From the IMG/VR virus record IMGVR_UViG_3300042371_000726, positions 1 through 25,065 of that record: 25,065 bases of DNA, one strand, 5' to 3'. A program made the position numbers and the translations under genes. This document shows, piece after piece, positions 1 to 6,956 of this stretch (its first letter is position 1; each line of letters opens with the position of its first letter). Source of the stretch: a virus. The notes under the pieces are model-generated. The model was not told where the DNA came from. It was given only the letters and a program-made list of their open reading frames with translations, and did no database searches.

Positions 1-47
1 AGGAACCCAGCGACAGACAGCGCGACAAGAAACAAGTCGGGGCTCAT
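1..47 (-). CDS. Partial small protein, N-terminus only
   Basis: The reading frame starts at an ATG that overlaps the TGA of the preceding gene in an ATGA junction and runs off the left edge. The visible residues are MSPDLFLVALSVAGF, a hydrophobic start compatible with a membrane segment or signal peptide, but 15 residues cannot identify a family. The tight overlap argues that it is translated together with the gene before it. Confidence 0.5.
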   Translation of the reverse strand, partial: MSPDLFLVALSVAGF

Positions 48-274
48 TCCGGTCCATCCTTCCGCGTGCAGTCCTCTAACATCGCGTGCAACGGAACGTA
101 ACCGTGACTCCCGTCGTATGCGTTGGGCGCGTGGCCAGCCCAGCGCTTCGCCCGCAGGCAAAACGTCCCGTCTTCACAGAGGTGGAAGCATGGCGGCCCA
201 CCGTTCCCCACAACCTGCCCCCAGTCGGCGTGTTCGGCCGCGTGGAGCAGAGCCTCTTGCTTCTTGTCACCCAC
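44..274 (-). CDS. Small conserved-type phage protein, 76 aa
   Basis: The GTG start lies directly after the TGA of the preceding gene, and the end overlaps the next gene by 4 bases (ATGA). The middle holds a compact Cys/His region (CFHLCEDGTFCLRAKRW at about residues 29-45) with three cysteines and one histidine, which could bind a metal or be structural. The pattern resembles small uncharacterised phage proteins I remember, but I cannot assign a function. It sits in the terminal run of small genes after the secreted protein, where lysis or host-interaction genes could lie; that is inference only. Confidence 0.65.
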   Translation of the reverse strand: MGDKKQEALLHAAEHADWGQVVGNGGPPCFHLCEDGTFCLRAKRWAGHAPNAYDGSHGYVPLHAMLEDCTRKDGPE

Positions 275-481
275 TCACCCCTCCCGCGGCCGTGCCGCTT
301 CCTGTTGATCCGCCAGCCAATCCCACCAATCCGCCACCTGCCGTAACCAAGCCGCAGCCCGCCGCCACTCGCGCGGCTGGCGGGCGATGCCGTCCGCAAT
401 CGGCACCTTCACAGCCGCCTCCAGCGGCTGGGCCTCGCCGCGAATCGCTCCGCGGTGCCGAAGGTCGCGTGGTTTCCTCAC
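275..481 (-). CDS. Small Trp/Arg-rich protein, 68 aa
   Basis: The GTG start forms a GTGA overlap with the stop of the secreted-protein gene, and the TGA is followed immediately by the GTG of the next gene, so three genes are chained without spacing. The protein is basic at the N-terminus (RKPRDLRHRGAIRGE) and has a tryptophan-rich, probably helical C-terminal half (WLRQVADWWDWLADQQ at about residues 45-60). I do not recognise a family. The support is the junction geometry and a sensible amino acid composition. Confidence 0.6.
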   Translation of the reverse strand: MRKPRDLRHRGAIRGEAQPLEAAVKVPIADGIARQPREWRRAAAWLRQVADWWDWLADQQEAARPREG

Positions 482-840
482 AGCCCCGTCGCCTTCGTGC
501 CGGGCTTGTACGGCCCGTTGGAGTAGCCCATGTCAAGCTGCACCAGCCGCACCGTCGCGGCCCGAAGCTCTGCTTGCGACAGCAGCCGCCAGGACGATCC
601 GCTGCCGACGAACACCCAGGTGTTCGGATCGCCGGTCGGCACGGTGTCGGGATAGCCACGCCAGTCGGCGTAGCCGTGGTAGGTCTTGCCGCCGAGCGTG
701 ACCGTCACCCAGCCGCGGAAGAGGGTCGTTCTCGGAATCGCTGCCGGGACCGGCGACTTCCGAGGGGCCATCGCCCCCTCGCCGGACGCACCGACGAGAG
801 CCAGAGCCGCCACCGCTACCAACGTCGAGACGAAACGCAT
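478..840 (-). CDS. Putative secreted protein with signal peptide, 120 aa
   Basis: The N-terminus MRFVSTLVAVAALALVGASG has a basic residue followed by a hydrophobic stretch, a typical Sec signal peptide with likely cleavage near residues 20-25. There is no lipobox cysteine. The mature part contains a beta-rich region (RGWVTVTLGGKTYHGYADW, roughly residues 43-61). I chose the ATG at 840 because AAGGGA lies 8 bases upstream and the signal peptide starts there; the longer frame would run into the tRNA-like region. It could act on the cell surface or envelope, but no enzyme motif is visible. Confidence 0.7.
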   Translation of the reverse strand: MRFVSTLVAVAALALVGASGEGAMAPRKSPVPAAIPRTTLFRGWVTVTLGGKTYHGYADWRGYPDTVPTGDPNTWVFVGSGSSWRLLSQAELRAATVRLVQLDMGYSNGPYKPGTKATGL

Positions 841-846
841 TTCAGA

Positions 847-902
847 ATCCCTTCGAGGAATCGAACCGTGGCCGCCGTCGTGACGCACCACACCGCAAGG
901 AC
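847..902 (-). other. Second, strongly reduced tRNA-like remnant
   Basis: Directly behind the first tRNA-like element is another B-box-like sequence, GGTTCGATTCC, containing the T-loop TTCGATT. A 5' segment GTCCTTG and a 3' segment AAGGGAT can pair at 6 of 7 positions including two G-U pairs. Only about 25 bases lie between the acceptor strand and the T-arm, and the T-stem pairs at only 3 of 5 positions, so a working tRNA is not possible. It overlaps the first element by 2 bases and runs into the ribosome binding site of the secreted-protein gene. Read as a decayed tandem tRNA copy; chance resemblance remains possible. Confidence 0.25.
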
Positions 903-985
903 GCCAAGAGGGGGTCGAACCCTCGTTGCCGGCAGAGCCGGATTCTTCCGCGGCTGGGCGCGCCCAGCACTTGAATTATTGGCGT
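901..985 (-). tRNA. Degenerate tRNA-like element, anticodon unclear
   Basis: The sequence has a perfect 7-bp acceptor stem (ACGCCAA with TTGGCGT), T8-A9, and a perfect T-arm (GAGGG, loop TTCGACC, CCCTC). The rest is abnormal. The only D-stem that pairs (ATTC with GAAT) encloses 27 bases including the palindrome CTGGGCGCGCCCAG. Where an anticodon arm should be there is CCGGC-TCT-GCCGG with a 3-base loop. No 5+7+5 anticodon arm can be drawn. No CCA is encoded. It is either a tRNA pseudogene with a hairpin inserted in the D-loop and a shortened anticodon arm, or a tRNA-like processing or mimic element. It fills the gap between a 74-aa gene and the secreted-protein gene. Confidence 0.45.
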
Positions 986-992
986 CGTCACA

Positions 993-1217
993 TCACCGCT
1001 TCGCAACCACCATGCACTTCGTCACGGCCGAGATCCGCTTCGCCGCGTAGGCTTTCAGGTCTTCGACAACAGACGGCGAGAGAAGTATGTCCGCGTCAAT
1101 CGCGTTCACCACTCGCTCGACCGTCTGCCATGTCCTTGCCCTGTGGATCTGCGACCGAAGTTTCGCGGCCTTCACAGCAGCGATTGAATCAAGATCAACT
1201 TCAAGCGGGGGGACCAT
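993..1217 (-). CDS. Small hypothetical protein, 74 aa
   Basis: The ATG at 1217 has AAAGGAG about 7 bases upstream and lies two bases after the stop of the preceding gene; a slightly longer start would sit on this ribosome binding site. The sequence is mostly helical with basic patches (KAAKLRSQIHRARTWQTVERV) and ends KCMVVAKR. I do not recognise a family. It is the last gene of the replication block before the tRNA-like elements. Confidence 0.65.
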   Translation of the reverse strand: MVPPLEVDLDSIAAVKAAKLRSQIHRARTWQTVERVVNAIDADILLSPSVVEDLKAYAAKRISAVTKCMVVAKR

Positions 1218-1219
1218 CG

Positions 1220-1636
1220 TCACGCTCCTTTCAGTTTGCTACGGATGTCTTGCCGAAGCTGAGTACGTATGCCAGCAATCTCGGCCTCAAGCTCTTCGTT
1301 GCGTTGAATCAACTCGCGCCCAATGACAACGGTCATCAAGATGGCTTGCGAGAACTCACTCCCTGTTGCCATGCCGGCAAATGTCTCAAGCCTGTCAAAT
1401 GCGTTCGACCAATCGGCAAGCTTGCCGGCGTCACGGCTCATGCTCGGTTCCACGTTTTGGGCGTAGCTGTTCACAAGATCGTCAAGCCAGGAAAGCTCTC
1501 TTCGAACGCGATCCTTGGCTTTCAGTCGCTGATCCAGTTCATCAAAACCGTCAGCGACGTTGTTCGCTACCTTGTCGGCAGTGATGCCAAGCACGTGAAG
1601 CGACCGAACGATCTCCAAAACGCTCGCTGCCTTCAT
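1220..1636 (-). CDS. Helical, coiled-coil protein, 138 aa
   Basis: The ATG at 1636 shares one base with the stop of the UvrD-like helicase gene (TGATG), so translation is probably coupled to it. An upstream extension of the frame is only a shadow of the helicase gene. The protein is almost entirely helical, with a heptad-like C-terminal segment (GRELIQRNEELEAEIAGIRT, about residues 104-123). It could be an accessory or structural partner of the replication proteins, but no family is recognised. Confidence 0.75.
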   Translation of the reverse strand: MKAASVLEIVRSLHVLGITADKVANNVADGFDELDQRLKAKDRVRRELSWLDDLVNSYAQNVEPSMSRDAGKLADWSNAFDRLETFAGMATGSEFSQAILMTVVIGRELIQRNEELEAEIAGIRTQLRQDIRSKLKGA

Positions 1637-3318
1637 CACAGCACCTCCATTCGCGGCGTGTTGTGACGGCCTTCGTTGACGATGAACAGGTTTCGCCTTG
1701 CTCTCGTCACGGCGACGTAGGCAATCCGGCACTCCTCGTCGTGCTGCCTCTCGTCCTCGGCACCGTTCTGGACGCGGCCGGATGTTGTCGTGAGGAAAGC
1801 CACGCTGTCGGCCTCCATCCCCTTGACGCTGTGGATCGTCCCGACACGGCACTTCGGCTCTGCGGCCAACTCCATGCCGTGGTTCTTGGCTTGCTTTCTC
1901 CACACATCAGCGTGATCAACAAGCTTCTCCCATGCCCCGCTGGTGATCGCGGCTTGAAGGGCAGGGGATGCGCCGACGTCTTGAAGATCCGCGGGAAGGA
2001 TGAAATCCCAGCGGTCCATCTCGTCATCCGACGAGAACCGCTTCTTCGTCCCGCGAATGAGCATCGGCTGCTTCACTCCTGGCGAGAGCATCCCGTTGCT
2101 TGGGAGCAGTTCCGTCGCCCGTCGCCACTCCAAGCCGGTAATTGGCTCACCCCGCTCCAGCTTATAGAGCGCCTGCAAGCCGTCTGAGCGGTGAGTCGGG
2201 CCTTCAGGGGCATTCGTCCAGCGGCAGGGCTTGCCTCGCCCATGCATCGCGGCGGCCAGCCGGCCAGCTTGGTAGCGGGTGCGAGCAATGAGCAGCCACG
2301 ACTCTCGCGGATCAATGCGGTCCACCATCTCATCAAGGCCATCGGCCGACTCAACTCGCCCGTCATGGTCTGCCGGCTCGATGTGTCGATCAAAGTAGCC
2401 ACGGTGCATCCTCCGCAGGCATTGTTCGCCTAACCGAAGAATCGGCGCAGGGCAGCGATACGACTTCGGCATGATCTGCTCCTTGGTGGCCTTCCACCCC
2501 ATGAAGCAATCAGCGTTGCTGCCTGCGAAGCCGAACACACTTTGAAAGGGATCGCCCACCACATAGCACCAACGGACGCTCGGGGCTGCGACGAACCGCT
2601 TGCACACCAAGTCGAGGAGTGGGCTTGCGTCCTGCTGCTCGTCAAAGAGCCATGCGGACACCTCGGGGACCGGGGGTAGATTCCCCTTATATATATAGGA
2701 GCCTTCTGACACATCGAATCGAACTCCAGCTTGCGCGGCGAGGAGATCTACGAAATCGATTCGGTCGCCAACTCGCTTCGCCGTCTCATACCTGTCGAGC
2801 ATCGGCTTGATCTTGGCGAAGTCGGGGAGCGAATCATCGACTCGGCGCTGATTTCGCACGACCAACTCGACCGGCACAAGCATCGAACGAGCCAAAGCCC
2901 AGCAGTTCAACGCTGCGGAAGCCTCGGGGTCACCGCTGAACGTCACCGCACCGGTGTCATCATCGATGGAGACCTGAACCTTCACGCCCATGGCCTCGCT
3001 GATCCACTCTAGGTCAGCCTGCTTGTCGGTAAGCAACTGCCCGCCCGAAAGCCCCTGAAGCCTGTAGCAAGCACTGTGGACCGTACGGAACCACCCCTCC
3101 TTGGACAGCAGCCCCTCGGAAACCCCCCAAGCCTTCGACGCACGGCCAACGGCCTCGGCCCGTGCAGCGCGAGTCATGGAGGCAAACCCCAGCCGCAGCG
3201 GGTCGCCGCCGAGCCTCTCCAGTGCCAGTTCCATCTTGGACAGGATCGCTGTTGTCTTCCCCGTCCCGGCCCCACCGACGAGCCTCGCAACTTCCGCTGG
3301 CTTGCTCAAACTTCCCAT
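1636..3318 (-). CDS. UvrD/Rep-like superfamily 1 helicase, 560 aa
   Basis: Helicase motifs appear in order: Walker A GGAGTGKTT (residues about 15-23), TVHSACYR (about 79-86), Walker B FDEQQD (about 225-230), motif III GDPFQSVFGFAG (about 255-266), YRCP (about 287-290), motif V VGTIHSVKGMEAD (about 492-504) and motif VI YVAVTRARRNL (about 534-544). These are the marks of the UvrD/PcrA/Rep family of ATP-dependent 3'-5' DNA helicases. At 560 residues it is shorter than cellular UvrD (about 700), as phage versions often are. I chose ATG 3318 because GGAGG lies 7 bases upstream. It follows the primase-polymerase gene after a 190-base structured gap and probably unwinds DNA at the phage fork or in recombination. 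Confidence 0.92.
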   Translation of the reverse strand: MGSLSKPAEVARLVGGAGTGKTTAILSKMELALERLGGDPLRLGFASMTRAARAEAVGRASKAWGVSEGLLSKEGWFRTVHSACYRLQGLSGGQLLTDKQADLEWISEAMGVKVQVSIDDDTGAVTFSGDPEASAALNCWALARSMLVPVELVVRNQRRVDDSLPDFAKIKPMLDRYETAKRVGDRIDFVDLLAAQAGVRFDVSEGSYIYKGNLPPVPEVSAWLFDEQQDASPLLDLVCKRFVAAPSVRWCYVVGDPFQSVFGFAGSNADCFMGWKATKEQIMPKSYRCPAPILRLGEQCLRRMHRGYFDRHIEPADHDGRVESADGLDEMVDRIDPRESWLLIARTRYQAGRLAAAMHGRGKPCRWTNAPEGPTHRSDGLQALYKLERGEPITGLEWRRATELLPSNGMLSPGVKQPMLIRGTKKRFSSDDEMDRWDFILPADLQDVGASPALQAAITSGAWEKLVDHADVWRKQAKNHGMELAAEPKCRVGTIHSVKGMEADSVAFLTTTSGRVQNGAEDERQHDEECRIAYVAVTRARRNLFIVNEGRHNTPRMEVL

Positions 3319-3508
3319 CTTCACGCCTCCTCACTCGCGACTACCGTGTGGACCGAAAAACTTTTCGGGCCAACCCGCTTCCTAAACCGCTTTTCAGTCC
3401 AGCGTTCGTGCCTTGTTTTTCAGGGCTAAACGCTCGCTGGCCCAAAAGCCCACCCTAAAAGACCCCAAGAGCCCCCCTCTTCAAAAACGGCCATATACAA
3501 GGGGGGAA
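3319..3508 (-). other. Structured non-coding gap before helicase gene
   Basis: This is the longest gap in the replication block. It holds a near-perfect 10-bp inverted repeat at 3350-3371 (GGCCCGAAAA/TTTTCGGTCC on the minus strand, one mismatch, 2-base loop), a smaller inverted repeat AGCGTT/AACGCT at 3401-3434, and a C6/G6 hairpin around 3479-3507. It also carries CCCTGAAAAAC (3414-3424), a word found in the upstream DNA of P1 and P2. No TTGACA/TATAAT pair is convincing. It may hold a promoter, terminator or mRNA-processing site. Confidence 0.4.
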
Positions 3509-5317
3509 TCAGTCATCACCCGCTCCGTCGATCGCCATCGACTCCAGTGCAGCAAGTTCCTGCCTCGTCCACACGACGTAGTTCTTCCGCGTGTCGCCAA
3601 GATGCCGGAACCTCCCGTGCTTGAAGTCCTGTGCCCCGAGGCTCCCAAGCAGTCGCCGTTTAAGTGCGAGCCGCTCGCCCTCAGTGACCTTGTGATTTCG
3701 CTCAATGTCCTCCCACACCTTCCCCCAAATGAACCACAACGTGCCGTCCTGCCTCCATGCGGCCCGTCCTGTCGGGTCGGGTATATCCTCGTCGCTCGGC
3801 TGGGAAGCCTGCATAAGACGATCGTGGAGCCAGCCAGCCAGAACCACGTACCGAAGGGATGACGCCCCCGGCCATTCCTCCTCGGCCGTCTCCAGCAGTT
3901 TCGCCTTGACCCCCTGCGTCCTGCGGCTCCTGGGCGTCTTGCTTGTGGCGTAGTCCTGAACCTTCAGCCCCCCGTCCCAAATGCCGTGCCACGCCTTCGG
4001 CTCGGCGTCGAGCATGATCTTGCCGGTCGCCGCCAAGACCGCAGCGGCGACTTTCATCGCACTGCGGTACTGATCCACGGTCAGGGAGACGTTCCCCGAA
4101 CGGTTGGTCGTGTACTGCTTCCAAGCCGGAACGTGCAGTCGGTACTCCAGCGGATCCGAATGAACGATGGTAAGTTGCCAATCCCCCGGCCCCCATTCCG
4201 GCTCGGAGTCAGTGTTGGGGGTCAGCGGTGCGAACGACAGCCCGCTGGCCGTGAACGCTTCGCACGTTTTCTTCGGCACTGCCTTGCGTGGCTTCTTGCC
4301 GCCTTCGGCCGGCGGATCGCCACCCCCGTCACCGTTTGACGAATGGTGCCCCCTGCTCTCTGCCTCACCGCCGCCGTCACGCTCCGTCAGGTTTGCTGCC
4401 TCCATGGCGCTCTCCGGGTCATGCCCTGAGATGTGCGTCTTGCGAGCGAATGAGATGGCAGACCGAACCACCGACACAACCTCACCGTCAGGCAGAGGAG
4501 GCTTGCACATTGTCGCGTTGATGGCCCGCATCTTGGCGAGCAGATCCTGCTGCTCCTGCGGCCTGTCGATGTCCGGTCCACTGCGGAACGCCTCACGCAC
4601 GGCAAACCGATGCAGCTCGTTGTTCCTTCCTGGCCCATCGCCTCCGTACTGAACCGGATCATGGAGCAGCATCCTCGATGGCTTCTTTCCATTCCCACCC
4701 TGGATGCCGCTGCCGTCATCGTTCCACAGGATCGTCAGTAGCTTCTCGGGGATCGGTGCCAACTCGACTTCGCTCGGGGACAAGCCATCAACCCACTGGT
4801 ACACCTTGCCCGTGTGGTGCGTTGACGGCGGGATCACCGACTGCGATGCCCGCCCTCCGTTGCCGAAGCGAAACTCAATGCCCCGTAGCTTTTTCACTTG
4901 GATCGGCGGCAGGCTTTCATCCCACCGAAATAGCCGATGCGGACCGCGACCAGCGATGTAGGTCGGCGTGTAGATTTCACCGAGCCCCAAGTCCGACCAA
5001 GCAGCGGAGGCTTCCGGCCCGTCAAGTTCGACGTCAATCAAGCCGCTGGCTGGCCCGAGCAGAACCCCGATGTTGACGGGAGTGTCGCTGTCGAGCCACG
5101 ACAGGATTTCATCCTCGTCGGACGTTGCTCGCATCTGCCACCCGTCGCCACCAGCCGGATGCTTCCCCGGCGTTCCGCAGTCTTTGCCCTTCCAGCAAGT
5201 GCAGACAGTCGGCTCGCGGACGCCATACAGCCTGACAAGCTTCCATCCTTTGTCGTAGGTTCCAAGGAGCGATCCAATGCCCATTTGGTGAATCCGTTCG
5301 TGCGGTGTCTGTGACAT
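3509..5317 (-). CDS. Primase-polymerase (AEP/prim-pol), 602 aa
   Basis: The N-terminal third fits the bifunctional primase/polymerase domain. It has the cysteine cluster with GKHP (CTCWKGKDCGTPGKHP, about residues 39-54), the acidic metal-binding motif GLIDVELDGPE (about 92-102), a basic/His motif AGRGPHRLFRW (about 122-132) and VIPPSTHHTGKVYQW (about 161-175). Archaeo-eukaryotic-type primases of this group make primers and extend DNA. A Gly/Ser/Lys-rich linker follows at about 310-350. The C-terminal part (to 602) is not a helicase I can recognise and may be a primer-synthesis or partner-binding domain. The ATG lies behind GGAGGAAAACGGGACGA, a variant of the phage's AACGGAGA signal. Confidence 0.85.
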   Translation of the reverse strand: MSQTPHERIHQMGIGSLLGTYDKGWKLVRLYGVREPTVCTCWKGKDCGTPGKHPAGGDGWQMRATSDEDEILSWLDSDTPVNIGVLLGPASGLIDVELDGPEASAAWSDLGLGEIYTPTYIAGRGPHRLFRWDESLPPIQVKKLRGIEFRFGNGGRASQSVIPPSTHHTGKVYQWVDGLSPSEVELAPIPEKLLTILWNDDGSGIQGGNGKKPSRMLLHDPVQYGGDGPGRNNELHRFAVREAFRSGPDIDRPQEQQDLLAKMRAINATMCKPPLPDGEVVSVVRSAISFARKTHISGHDPESAMEAANLTERDGGGEAESRGHHSSNGDGGGDPPAEGGKKPRKAVPKKTCEAFTASGLSFAPLTPNTDSEPEWGPGDWQLTIVHSDPLEYRLHVPAWKQYTTNRSGNVSLTVDQYRSAMKVAAAVLAATGKIMLDAEPKAWHGIWDGGLKVQDYATSKTPRSRRTQGVKAKLLETAEEEWPGASSLRYVVLAGWLHDRLMQASQPSDEDIPDPTGRAAWRQDGTLWFIWGKVWEDIERNHKVTEGERLALKRRLLGSLGAQDFKHGRFRHLGDTRKNYVVWTRQELAALESMAIDGAGDD

Positions 5318-5341
5318 TCGTCCCGTTTTCCTCCAGCGGTT

Positions 5342-5372
5342 CCGACCGGGGGGCGAACTGCCCCCCGGTCGG
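5342..5372 (-). other. 13-bp perfect stem-loop between genes
   Basis: CCGACCGGGGGGC and its exact complement flank a 5-base loop, between the stop of the 263-aa gene and the start of the prim-pol gene. No T-run follows on the minus strand, so a classical intrinsic terminator is unlikely; mRNA stabilisation or partial attenuation fits better. On its upstream side lies a weak copy of the intergenic stop-codon element (TGATTTTGCGGAAGCC, 12 of 16 matches). Confidence 0.6.
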
Positions 5373-5387
5373 CTTCCGCAAAATCAG

Positions 5388-6179
5388 TCACTCGTCGGTT
5401 TCGATCTGACGCTCGACAGCCTTCAGCGGGTTGGTGTAGAGACGCTGAATCGCAGCACCGGCCTCCTTGCTGATCTTGCCCGTGAGACGCGGGATGATCT
5501 GCGAGTAGTCGATGCCACCCTGAGACGTTGCCTTCTCCAGCGTCAGGGAAACCCTGGCACGGAAGTGAGGAACCTCCAGCCGAGTCACGAACGGGGCGAC
5601 GGTCTTCAACGAACCCGGCCCGGCCGAAACGATCACAGGAAACGCCTCACCCTCCTGCAAGATCGCCATAACGCGCGACTCCTTGCACCGCCGCCCGAAG
5701 CCGCCGCGACCGCTGCCGTCCTTGTTCCACGGCAGACGGTTCCAGTCGTAGAGCCGGTTGCCGATGCGGCACTCCTCCAGAGCGACCGGGTCGATGTCAC
5801 CGAGATCGTCACTGACTCGCTCGGCTGTCCGAAGGTCGTAGGTCACCAGCAACGGTGGCTTTCCCTTCTGGATGTCCTCGCTATTCCACAAGACGCCACG
5901 CTGGCCGTAGTAGGTGAGGATGCCCTCAATGGCCTTCGTCTCCACCTCGTTGTTCCCCGAGTCCAGATAGACCCAGGTTTTCCCGCCACCCGCTGGCGTC
6001 TTGACCTTCACCAGTGCGTTGAGGTCAAACCCACGCCCCTGCGTGTTGGCCTCAATCGCCTCCGCGATGTCACTGTCTGGCATCAGTGCCGGAAACAGCG
6101 AGACATCCACCTCCTCCAGACGAGACAACGACGTCCCGCCGCTTGCTGCAACTGCCGTGCTTGCTGAACTCTTAGCCAT
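5388..6179 (-). CDS. Replication-associated protein, possibly DNA-binding, 263 aa
   Basis: I place the start at the ATG at 6179, because GGAGG lies 8 bases upstream; earlier in-frame ATGs lack a ribosome binding site. A Ser/Ala-rich N-terminus is followed by mixed alpha/beta sequence with a Gly/Arg-rich segment (KDGSGRGGFGRRCKESR, about residues 155-171). The C-terminus is acidic (IETDE), as in many single-stranded DNA-binding proteins that recruit partners through acidic tails. Its place directly before the primase-polymerase gene supports a role in replication or annealing. The ssDNA-binding idea is inference; no named family is recognised. Confidence 0.75.
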   Translation of the reverse strand: MAKSSASTAVAASGGTSLSRLEEVDVSLFPALMPDSDIAEAIEANTQGRGFDLNALVKVKTPAGGGKTWVYLDSGNNEVETKAIEGILTYYGQRGVLWNSEDIQKGKPPLLVTYDLRTAERVSDDLGDIDPVALEECRIGNRLYDWNRLPWNKDGSGRGGFGRRCKESRVMAILQEGEAFPVIVSAGPGSLKTVAPFVTRLEVPHFRARVSLTLEKATSQGGIDYSQIIPRLTGKISKEAGAAIQRLYTNPLKAVERQIETDE

Positions 6180-6208
6180 GAACACATCCTCCATGCCTGA
6201 CTTCTGAA

Positions 6209-6221
6209 ACCCAAACAATTA
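6209..6221 (-). repeat. Intergenic stop-codon element, copy 1
   Basis: On the minus strand this reads TAATTGTTTGGGT, between the stop of the 147-aa gene and the start of the 263-aa gene. It matches the consensus RATTGTTYRGR found in five other gaps. Here the real TGA lies a few bases earlier, and the element's own TAA is in another frame. Confidence 0.55.
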
Positions 6222-6228
6222 GCCGCCG

Positions 6229-6672
6229 TCAGAGCGCTCTGCTCCGAAGTTGCGACTCCACGAACTCCGTCACCAAGCCGTCAAAAGCGGTCCCAGCGAC
6301 GAAAGACTCACCACGATTGCGGCCACGGTTCTTCGCCCGTTCAGCCAGCCATGCCTTGAGGGTTGCCGTTGCAACGGTCGTGATCTCCTCGGCAATCCCC
6401 TCCTTTTTTGCTGCGTCCAGCACCTTATCACGCTGGTCTGAGTTGACCGAAAGCCTCAGAGACTCCTGCATCCACCACGTTCGCCCGGCAACCTTGCATC
6501 CGTCGAGGCCACTTGCCCCGAGGGACTCCAGCGCCAGCCGCTCCATGCGTTCAAGCCGTTCGTTCGCTGACTTGAGCGAGGCTTCGGCGGCTGACTTCTC
6601 GTCACGCAGCCTCGCCACCTCAGACAACAGGTCGGACAACTCGCTCGGAATAACCACCTCACCCGTACTCAT
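6229..6672 (-). CDS. Coiled-coil protein of replication block, 147 aa
   Basis: The ATG at 6672 shares one base with the stop of the preceding gene (TGATG) and has GGAG 8 bases upstream. The N-terminal third is a strong coiled coil (LSDLLSEVARLRDEKSAAEA, then KSANERLERMERL, about residues 12-46). The central part contains AGRTWWMQESLRLSV, and the C-terminal half is helical and basic (LKAWLAERAKNRGRNRGES). It may be a nuclease-associated or scaffold factor, but I recognise no family. The position between the SNF2 helicase and the prim-pol suggests replication or recombination. Confidence 0.75.
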   Translation of the reverse strand: MSTGEVVIPSELSDLLSEVARLRDEKSAAEASLKSANERLERMERLALESLGASGLDGCKVAGRTWWMQESLRLSVNSDQRDKVLDAAKKEGIAEEITTVATATLKAWLAERAKNRGRNRGESFVAGTAFDGLVTEFVESQLRSRAL

Positions 6673-6956
6673 CAGTTGTTCTCCGGTTCGACCAAGACAC
6701 ACTGGACTACGGCCTGCCAATCGACCGTTCGGCGTAGGGCAGTCGCCAACGCCGCACTGAAAAACTCGTCCATCTGCGACATTGGCTCACGAAGCTCTTG
6801 GCAGATTTCGTGTTGGAGCCGAGCCGCCACCCGCGTGATGCACCAGCCTTCGCTCACCTGACTCGCAATGCGACGGCAGAGCTTCTTGTTCTGGCGAATC
6901 ATCTTCACCATGACCAGCGTCTCGCGATTCGCCACTACGTCACCGCTCAAGATCAT
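6672..6956 (-). CDS. Small helical protein, 94 aa
   Basis: The ATG overlaps the SNF2 helicase stop in an ATGA junction and has GGAGG 7 bases upstream, inside the helicase gene. The end overlaps the next gene by one base. The protein is helical with a basic segment (KMIRQNKKLCRRIASQVSEG, about residues 18-37) and ends in an acidic tail (VEPENN). No family is recognised. The coupling suggests it works with the helicase. Confidence 0.75.
   Translation of the reverse strand: MILSGDVVANRETLVMVKMIRQNKKLCRRIASQVSEGWCITRVAARLQHEICQELREPMSQMDEFFSAALATALRRTVDWQAVVQCVLVEPENN

Noticed and set aside
118-1050. Long plus-strand open frame of 310 codons
   Set aside because: It is antisense to four chained minus-strand genes and the tRNA-like elements; the residues are Arg/Pro/Ala-rich as expected from the complement of GC-rich codons, and it has no ribosome binding site.
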